Of a DNA stretch of 64,000 bases, positions 59,801-64,000 are shown piece by piece. Source of the stretch: CAVXJN01 sp963773585 (GTDB lineage Bacteria > Pseudomonadota > Gammaproteobacteria > JASBUN01). The notes under the pieces were generated by a model. The model made no database searches and was not told the DNA's origin. It saw only the letters and a program-made list of their open reading frames with translations. A program made the position numbers and the translations under genes. The DNA is taken from assembly GCA_963773585.1 (NCBI GenBank), contig CAVZBR010000005.1, forward strand, positions 1 through 64,000, read 5' to 3'. Position 1 is the first letter of the stretch. Every line of letters begins with the position of its first letter.

Positions 59801-62541
59801 GCCTGACGGTCGATTTAGTGATTGTGAACGAAGATTTTTCGGGCTATCGGGCGGTCATGCAAGATCAGATCTTGGGCCTGGTGAGCGCCGCCCACCAGGC
59901 GCAAATGCTCGACGAACCCGGTGGTATCTTTATCCGCCGCGCGGAAGAGCTTTCCGAGGATGAACGTGTATTGCTGCAAACCGTCGCCCGGATCGTGTTC
60001 AGCGATGCGGCGCAAACGCTCGTCGAGCAGGTCGAGCGCCGCGTATCCCCGGAACGTGCTTCGGATCGTTTGGAAAGGACCATGAGAGCTGCGGCCGAAT
60101 CGGTGCAACCCCTGGCTCGCCGCGAACGTATTCTCTGCAATGGTTTGGGCGGTTTCACGCCGGATGGGCGCGAGTACGTGGTAACCCTGGAACCGGGGCA
60201 AACTACCCCGGCGCCTTGGGCCAACGTCATAGCCAGTCCCTATATCGGCACGGTAGTGAGCGAAAGCGGCGGTGCCTATACGTGGGTGGAGAACGCCCAC
60301 GAGTTTCGCTTGACGACCTGGCACAATGATCCATTGAGCGACAGTACGGGAGAGGCGTTCTACATTCGCGACGAGGAAACGGGCGCGTTCTGGTCGCCGA
60401 CACCGTTGCCGGCCCGAGGTCGCACAGGTTATGTGTGTCGGCACGGTTTCGGTTATAGCGTGTTCGAGCATTCCGAATCCGGCATCACTTCTATTTTCTC
60501 GGTCTACGTCGCTATCGACGCCCCCGTTAAGTTCGCCGTCATCAAGCTTCGCAATCAGTCCGGGCGGTCCCGGCGCTTGTCCGCCACGGGTTACTGGGAA
60601 CTGGTGTTGGGCGAATGGCGCCACGTCAACCTGATGCACATCGTCACGGAAGTGGATTCGAACACCGGGGCGGTATTTGCGAGCAATGCTTTCGGCCGCG
60701 AATACGCGGGAAGAGTGGCCTTTGCCCAGGTCAGCGAACCGGAAATGTCGATCGCCGGAAATCGGACCGAGTTCATCGGTCGTAACGGCTCGCTCGCCAA
60801 TCCCGCTGCCATGGGCCGCGCGCGATTGTCCGGGCGCACCGGAGCGGCGCGCGATCCCTGCGCCGCACTCCAGGCCACGGTTGAATTGGCTGACGGGGAA
60901 GAACGCGAAATCGTGTTCGTTTTCGGTGCTGCCGGCAATACCGATGAAGCCCAGCACCTGGTGCACCGATTCGGCGGCCCGGCCCGGGCACGCCAGGCGC
61001 TGGAAGCCGTTTGGGAATATTGGAACCGCACGTTGGGTGCCGTTCAGGTGCAGACGCCGGACCGTGCCTTGGACGTGATGGCCAACGGTTGGCTCGTCTA
61101 CCAAACGCTGGCGTGTCGGCTCTGGGGACGAAGCGGGTATTATCAGTCCGGTGGCGCGTACGGGTATCGCGATCAATTACAGGACACCATGGCGCTGATC
61201 CATACGACGCCGGAACTGGCACGCGAGCAGTTGCTTCGCTGCGGCGGTCGCCAGTTTCGTGAAGGCGACGTGCAGCATTGGTGGCATCCTCCCAGCGGTC
61301 AAGGTGTACGCACGCATTTCTCCGACGACTACCTGTGGCTTCCCTATGCGGCCTGCAGATACGTGCTTTCGACCGGCGATACGGGCGTGCTCGACGAGCC
61401 GGTGCACTTTTTGGTCGGACGCGAACTGAACGCGGAAGAAGAGGCGTATTACGACCAACCGCAAAAATCCACCGAAACCGCAACGCTGTACGAACATTGC
61501 GTTCGGGCCGTCGAACATGGTCTGCGCTTCGGCAGTCATCAGCTACCGCTCATCGGTTGCGGCGATTGGAACGATGGGATGAATCGCATCGGCCCGGAGG
61601 GTAAGGGCGAAAGCGTATGGCTCGCGTGGTTCTTGTACGACGTACTGACGTCATTTGCGGCGCTTGCGCGCAGCCGCGGCGATGGTGCGTTTTCCACGAA
61701 ATGCGAGGACCAGGCTAAGACATTACGTTCCAACATCGAATCCCAAGCTTGGGACGGAAGTTGGTACCGTCGGGCCTATTTCGACAATGGCACGCCGTTG
61801 GGGTCCGCCGGAAACGACGAATGCCAGATCGATTCGATAAGCCAAAGTTGGTCGATTATCTCTGGCGCCGGCGATCCCGAGCGGGCCCGCAAGGCAATGG
61901 CCGCGGTGAATGAACGCCTGGTGCGGCGCGATGCGAAACTGATTCAATTGCTCTCGCCGCCGTTCGACAAGTCCGATCTCGATCCGGGGTACATCAAAGG
62001 CTACGTGCCTGGCGTGCGCGAGAACGGCGGCCAGTATACCCACGCCGCGATCTGGACGGTAATGGCGTTTGCCATGATGGGCGATCGAGATCGTGCTTGG
62101 GAGTTGTTCGCAATGCTAAATCCCATAAGCCACGGCGCGCGCGCGGAAGAATCCGAGCGTTACAAAGTCGAACCGTACGTCATGTGCGCGGATATCTATG
62201 CGGCGCCGCCTCACACGGGGCGCGGCGGCTGGACCTGGTACACCGGTGCGGCGGGGTGGATGTACCGCTTGACGGTCGAAACGCTGCTCGGTGTCAGTCT
62301 GGAAGTGGACCATCTGCGCATCGCGCCGTGCATGCCGGCGGATTGGGATTCATATACGATTCATTATCGCTATCGCGACACCGTGTACCACGTCAACGTC
62401 AAACGGGTCGCCGATGGCTCGGATCAACCTCCCCGCGTAGTGCTCGACGGGACTCTTGTGGACGGCACGGTACACCCGCAAGGGACGATTCCGCTGTCCG
62501 ACGACCGCCTGGAGCATTTTGCTGAACTGGAGGTTCCATGA
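53812..62541 (+). CDS. ndvB: Cyclic beta-1,2-glucan synthase (NdvB/ChvB type)
   Basis: 2909 residues, the expected giant size. Order: soluble N-terminal part; membrane helices at about 430-500; GT84 glycosyltransferase with VITLDADTQLPRDAAVTLIGNM (about 650) and RHRWIRGDWQIAAW; further helices at about 845-1020; glycoamylase-like domain (DSGNLVGCLLTLQAGLLEL; SWSGSMFEYLMP); two glycoside-hydrolase-94 related beta-sandwich regions (GGGYSRWQNLAVTRWREDATRDCWG); and the GH94 phosphorylase domain with HWWHPPSGQGVRTHFSDDYLWLPYA (catalytic Asp about 2503). It initiates, elongates, trims and cyclises glucan from UDP-glucose. Start codon uncertain; ATG 53812 has only a weak GTAGGATGG context. Confidence 0.94.
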   Translation: MDSLPAANGMCGALDWACSCEETFIAIIDFRSVRARSALKSDRDTELLRSELFSIEQLKRHAVVLAEQQSIGAERGPDKLLPRLADNARVLQAAYDVVTSAAAAGQQIAPAEAWMLDNFYLIEQQIDLAHRHLPRGYSRQLPRLSDGPSAGFPRIYDLALQLISHMDGRVDDDNVVQFISSYQTVQTLQLGELWAYPIMLQLALLENLRRVGVRIARRRQERDAAIVWADRLLVTAEKKPKQLIQVLADFANADVPLTAAFVEEFYARLQVQAPTMAFIQTWVEQKLDEQGVTAAQLSEAAGRTAATNQLSVANSIGSLRFIGATDWKIFVEQLSVVEQRLRADPAEKYAEQDFATRDRYRHIVEDLARTCSRTEEAVAREAILLAQAAGRAESANRRAHVGYYLIDRGRTTLEHALGCGFLLRFRALVASRASRMSLYIGAIALLTILATQFVLLPFSALEFVDWRFWLVMVTGAISTSALAVGLVNLLVTLSLPPRPLPRLDFSQGIPAAHRAMVAVPVLLSSAEEVDHLIEALEIRYLGNRDPNLFFALLTDFPDAQEQSLPSDGPLLVRLREAIATLNATYRDDRSCIFYLFHRSRTWNSCERVWMGYERKRGKLEEFNAFLRGDAQDAFSEVVGDASIFRSVQYVITLDADTQLPRDAAVTLIGNMAHPLTRPVYDPIKGRVVEGYAILQPRASISLVSAGQSRFTKLFVGESGIDPYTRQVSDVYQDLFGEGSFIGKGIYDVDAFRKAVDGRFPENRILSHDLLESGYARSALVTDVDLIEEHPASYTVEASRRHRWIRGDWQIAAWLLPRVPGPSVAAGARSARQRSPLTALSVWKLFDNLRRSLVPPALLLLLVGGWVFGPPPAWFWTLVVAVVVLLPGFVGILIELIRKPRERSWSLHFTLTSTSAGRPLLLACLTLVFLPYDALICLDAIFRSGVRMLFTHRGLLLWQLPGYRKRNARRTPGDFFREMWVAPTLATALGAYLIWWPLQFHAAEWWFCAPVLLLWFVAPVVGWWISVPLVARPPDLNAKQREFLRGAARRTWRYFDDFLTAENNWLPPDNFQEHPDPAVASRTSPTNIGMGLLANLAGYDFGYLSSGDLLRRTALTLSTMEKLERYRGHFYNWYDTRTLHPLRPQYISSVDSGNLVGCLLTLQAGLLELKDTPVLTARAFAGLQDTLYVLAEHLPSVPAPDLAHKMDNVRKALNSYVRNEAQHSLADIDAALVEIQRTAVELLAWLPANADIDSELLYWAQQFERQARELGDDLRSLIGESPQFQDIPSLQDLALGPSSVGARSSSEALAIDRHEMIDDLVERCRRLATMDFEFLYDSPRGLLAIGYDVGERRRDPSCYDLLASEARLASFLLIAQGQLPQKHWFALGRLLTSHGGAVSLISWSGSMFEYLMPCLIMPSFDNTLLDQTCKAAVSRQIEYGRQRAVPWGISESCYNATDLHQVYQYRAFGVPGLGFKRGLGDDLVIAPYASALALTITPREACQNLQTLAADGFIGAYGFYEAIDYTPSRVPRGSDYAVVRTFMAHHQGMSLLAFGDVLLGRPMQRRFMSDPLVRATQLLLQERVPKKSATLHPHAAEVNAAARPPSADVGEIMRVFTDPNTPIPEVHLLSNGKYHVMATHAGGGYSRWQNLAVTRWREDATRDCWGTFIYLRERATGRFWSAAHQPTLRKADHYEAIFVQARAEYRRRDQAIETHTEISVSPEDDVEIRRVTLTNLSARVRHIELTSYAEVVLAPLNADMAHRAFSNLFVQTEILQDQQAILCTRRPRTAEDQVPWMFHLLAAPGVVAEEPSYETDRAKFIGRGRTAENPVALDSRQVASNASHSLSNTDGAVLDPIVAIRRNITLSPDESATIQIISGVAHTREAALAVLEKYCDRHFVERAFEMAWFQSHEVLRHINATEADAQIFGRLATSVIYANVLRRAAPSVIARNRLGQAGLWRFGISGDLPIVLVQIGNLARIDLVKTALQAHAYWRMKGLTVDLVIVNEDFSGYRAVMQDQILGLVSAAHQAQMLDEPGGIFIRRAEELSEDERVLLQTVARIVFSDAAQTLVEQVERRVSPERASDRLERTMRAAAESVQPLARRERILCNGLGGFTPDGREYVVTLEPGQTTPAPWANVIASPYIGTVVSESGGAYTWVENAHEFRLTTWHNDPLSDSTGEAFYIRDEETGAFWSPTPLPARGRTGYVCRHGFGYSVFEHSESGITSIFSVYVAIDAPVKFAVIKLRNQSGRSRRLSATGYWELVLGEWRHVNLMHIVTEVDSNTGAVFASNAFGREYAGRVAFAQVSEPEMSIAGNRTEFIGRNGSLANPAAMGRARLSGRTGAARDPCAALQATVELADGEEREIVFVFGAAGNTDEAQHLVHRFGGPARARQALEAVWEYWNRTLGAVQVQTPDRALDVMANGWLVYQTLACRLWGRSGYYQSGGAYGYRDQLQDTMALIHTTPELAREQLLRCGGRQFREGDVQHWWHPPSGQGVRTHFSDDYLWLPYAACRYVLSTGDTGVLDEPVHFLVGRELNAEEEAYYDQPQKSTETATLYEHCVRAVEHGLRFGSHQLPLIGCGDWNDGMNRIGPEGKGESVWLAWFLYDVLTSFAALARSRGDGAFSTKCEDQAKTLRSNIESQAWDGSWYRRAYFDNGTPLGSAGNDECQIDSISQSWSIISGAGDPERARKAMAAVNERLVRRDAKLIQLLSPPFDKSDLDPGYIKGYVPGVRENGGQYTHAAIWTVMAFAMMGDRDRAWELFAMLNPISHGARAEESERYKVEPYVMCADIYAAPPHTGRGGWTWYTGAAGWMYRLTVETLLGVSLEVDHLRIAPCMPADWDSYTIHYRYRDTVYHVNVKRVADGSDQPPRVVLDGTLVDGTVHPQGTIPLSDDRLEHFAELEVP

Positions 62542-62947
62542 AGGCGCAGGCACTACGTCGATCCATTCGCGATGATCTGGGGAAGAACGACCTGCTGTGT
62601 AATTGAACAGTGACGACGGCTGCGGTGTGGCGGCGGGGCGTATTCAGGCACGGAAATACAGGAACTGCGCGCCCCCGGGGATGGCGCACGGACCAGACTA
62701 CCGGGCGGTTGCCGCTCTTACTCCGCGTGTTGGTGCCGAAGCTCCGAGATACGAATCGTTCGCAGGCGATGGCATGGCTGTTGTCGGCAATGGGTAGTCT
62801 GAGGGAGAGACGCACCCACACGGTCCCATTGTGCGGTGTATCGCGATGCCGCGCAATTGCCGAATCCCCGTCGGGCACGGTTCACGCTTGCGCGTCCGGC
62901 GTGTACGATGGACATAGACTTGCTCCTGCCGTCCACAGTTGAGACTC
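62542..62947. other. Intergenic region before the ProV-type gene
   Basis: About 400 bp, no gene recognised on either strand; short frames lack ribosome-binding sites. A promoter for the following gene must lie here, but no strong -35/-10 pair is evident. Confidence 0.35.
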
Positions 62948-64000
62948 ATGACGGACAAGATTGTCGTCGAAAGGCTTTACAAGATTTTCGGTCCGAGTCC
63001 GCAGCAAGCGATGGATCGGGCGCTTGCCGGTACATCCAAGGACGACGTACTCGCCCAGACTGGACATACGGTTGGCGTTCAGGACGCAAATTTCACGGTT
63101 CGTGCAGGTGAAATCTTTGTCGTGATGGGTCTGTCCGGTTCGGGAAAATCGACACTGGTGCGCATGCTCAACCGCCTGATCGATCCCACCGCAGGCAAAA
63201 TCACAATCGACGGGCAGGATGTCCTTGCCATGGACACACGCCGGTTGATCCAGTTGCGGCGGCGCGAAATCGCCATGGTTTTTCAGTCTTTCGCGCTGTT
63301 GCCGCATCTCACCGTGTTGGAAAATGCAGCTTTTGGTTTGGAGATCGCGGGTGCCGAAAAAAGCGAGCGTGAGGAGCGGGGCCGTCGGGCTCTTGAGCAG
63401 GTTGGATTGACGGGCAGCGCCGATCGCTATCCGGATCAATTGTCGGGCGGAATGAAACAACGTGTGGGGCTGGCGCGAGCGCTCGCCACCAATCCTTCCA
63501 TTCTGTTGATGGATGAGGCGTTTTCAGCACTCGATCCGTTGATCCGGCGCGAGATGCAGGAAGAGCTTTTGAAGTTGCAAGAACAGCACGAGCGCACGGT
63601 GGTGTTCATTTCGCACGATCTGGACGAGGCGATGCGGATTGGCGACCGGATCGCGATCATGGAAGGCGGGCGAGTGTTACAGGTGGGTACGCCCAAGGAA
63701 ATTCTCGAGCATCCTGCCACCGATTACGTGCGCGCCTTCTTCCGCGACGTCGACGTCGCGCAAGTCTACTCTGCCGGAGACCTGGCCGAATCGCACGAGG
63801 CGGTGTTCGCCAACGAGAACTCGCAGACGCCCGGTAGTGTGTTGCAGGATCTGGAGCGCCGTGGTCTTCGCTACGGTTATGTAATCGACACGTCGGGCCG
63901 ATTTCTGGGCGTCGTCAGTGTCGAGTCTTTGCACGACGCACGCGGCGGAACGCAGATGTTGGATGCCGCGTTCCTGCCGCAAGCACGGGTGCTGCGTACA
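62948..64000 (+). CDS. proV: Glycine betaine/proline ABC transporter ATPase, partial
   Basis: 351 codons are in the window and the gene continues past its end. MTDKIVVERLYKIFGPSPQQAM begins as in ProV/OpuAA. Walker A MGLSGSGKSTLVRMLNRLI, Q-loop MVFQSFALLPHLTV, signature LSGGMKQRVGLARALA, Walker B ILLMDEAFSALDPLIR and switch FISHDLDEAM are complete. A C-terminal CBS region begins with GSVLQDLERRGLRYGYVID. It powers uptake of compatible solutes in osmotic stress, matching the glucan synthase next to it. Confidence 0.93.
   Translation, partial: MTDKIVVERLYKIFGPSPQQAMDRALAGTSKDDVLAQTGHTVGVQDANFTVRAGEIFVVMGLSGSGKSTLVRMLNRLIDPTAGKITIDGQDVLAMDTRRLIQLRRREIAMVFQSFALLPHLTVLENAAFGLEIAGAEKSEREERGRRALEQVGLTGSADRYPDQLSGGMKQRVGLARALATNPSILLMDEAFSALDPLIRREMQEELLKLQEQHERTVVFISHDLDEAMRIGDRIAIMEGGRVLQVGTPKEILEHPATDYVRAFFRDVDVAQVYSAGDLAESHEAVFANENSQTPGSVLQDLERRGLRYGYVIDTSGRFLGVVSVESLHDARGGTQMLDAAFLPQARVLRT

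Noticed and set aside
59815..61176. 453-residue minus-strand frame inside the glucan synthase gene
   Set aside because: Lies wholly within the GH94-containing coding region; antisense by-product.

Overview
The window looks like the chromosome of a GC-rich, sulfur-oxidising, CO2-fixing gammaproteobacterium. The evidence is a form IA RuBisCO operon of the cbbL-cbbS-cbbQ-cbbO type with a LysR regulator, a DsrS-like protein, and the gammaproteobacterial gene order uvrY ... uvrC-pgsA-tRNA-Gly-tRNA-Cys-tRNA-Leu. Genus cannot be decided from sequence reading alone.

Layout. 1-5.6 kb: two Fe(II)/2-oxoglutarate oxygenase genes (one cut by the window edge), conserved genes of unknown function, glutaredoxin 3 and a DsrS-like gene. 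5.7-17 kb: a complete nitrate assimilation block. nasT-nasS (ANTAR antiterminator and nitrate sensor) precede nrtA-nrtB-nrtD, nirB-nirD and nasA. A sigma-54-type promoter lies before nasT and another before nrtA, and the nrtA leader carries two hairpins with the same hexaloop AACGGC followed by an overlapping terminator, the signature of an ANTAR RNA switch. 17-25.4 kb: BI-1 membrane protein, EF-hand protein, tRNA-Ser followed by two 176-178 bp repeats that each end in a copy of the tRNA 3' end, a PmrA/QseB-like two-component system divergent from a YeiH-type transporter, and purE-purK. 25.5-32 kb: cbbL, cbbS, cbbQ, cbbO and cbbR, with near-identical palindromic operators before cbbL and before cbbR.

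32-39.3 kb is the most unusual region. It has a very Gly/Ala/Ser/Asn-rich exported protein, a small exported protein that resembles the two ends of the large one, a periplasmic C39-type cysteine peptidase, a further exported protein, and (opposite strand) an FapF-like coiled-coil/beta-barrel outer membrane protein with another small exported protein. Three of the exported proteins carry, after a Sec signal peptide, a second motif resembling a double-glycine leader (ELDRQRGG, ELDRMRGG, RELTAVCGAG), which is what a C39 peptidase would cut. Each arm has a good sigma-54 -24/-12 promoter about 70 bp before its first start codon, and a VpsR-like AAA+ activator lies alongside. I read it as a Fap-like (functional amyloid or surface fibre) export system with a two-step maturation.

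40-64 kb: a GAF/HD-GYP gene broken by two frameshifts, the uvrY-uvrC-pgsA-tRNA block with two inserted genes (thioredoxin-NHL protein and family 5 uracil-DNA glycosylase), a cation/proton antiporter with an internal deletion, two Crp/Fnr regulators, a REC-PAS-PAS-GGDEF-EAL protein whose EAL domain lacks the DD pair, a giant cyclic beta-1,2-glucan synthase (NdvB type), and the start of a ProV-type osmolyte transporter ATPase. Together the last two suggest adaptation to changing osmolarity; the regulator set suggests c-di-GMP-controlled surface life.
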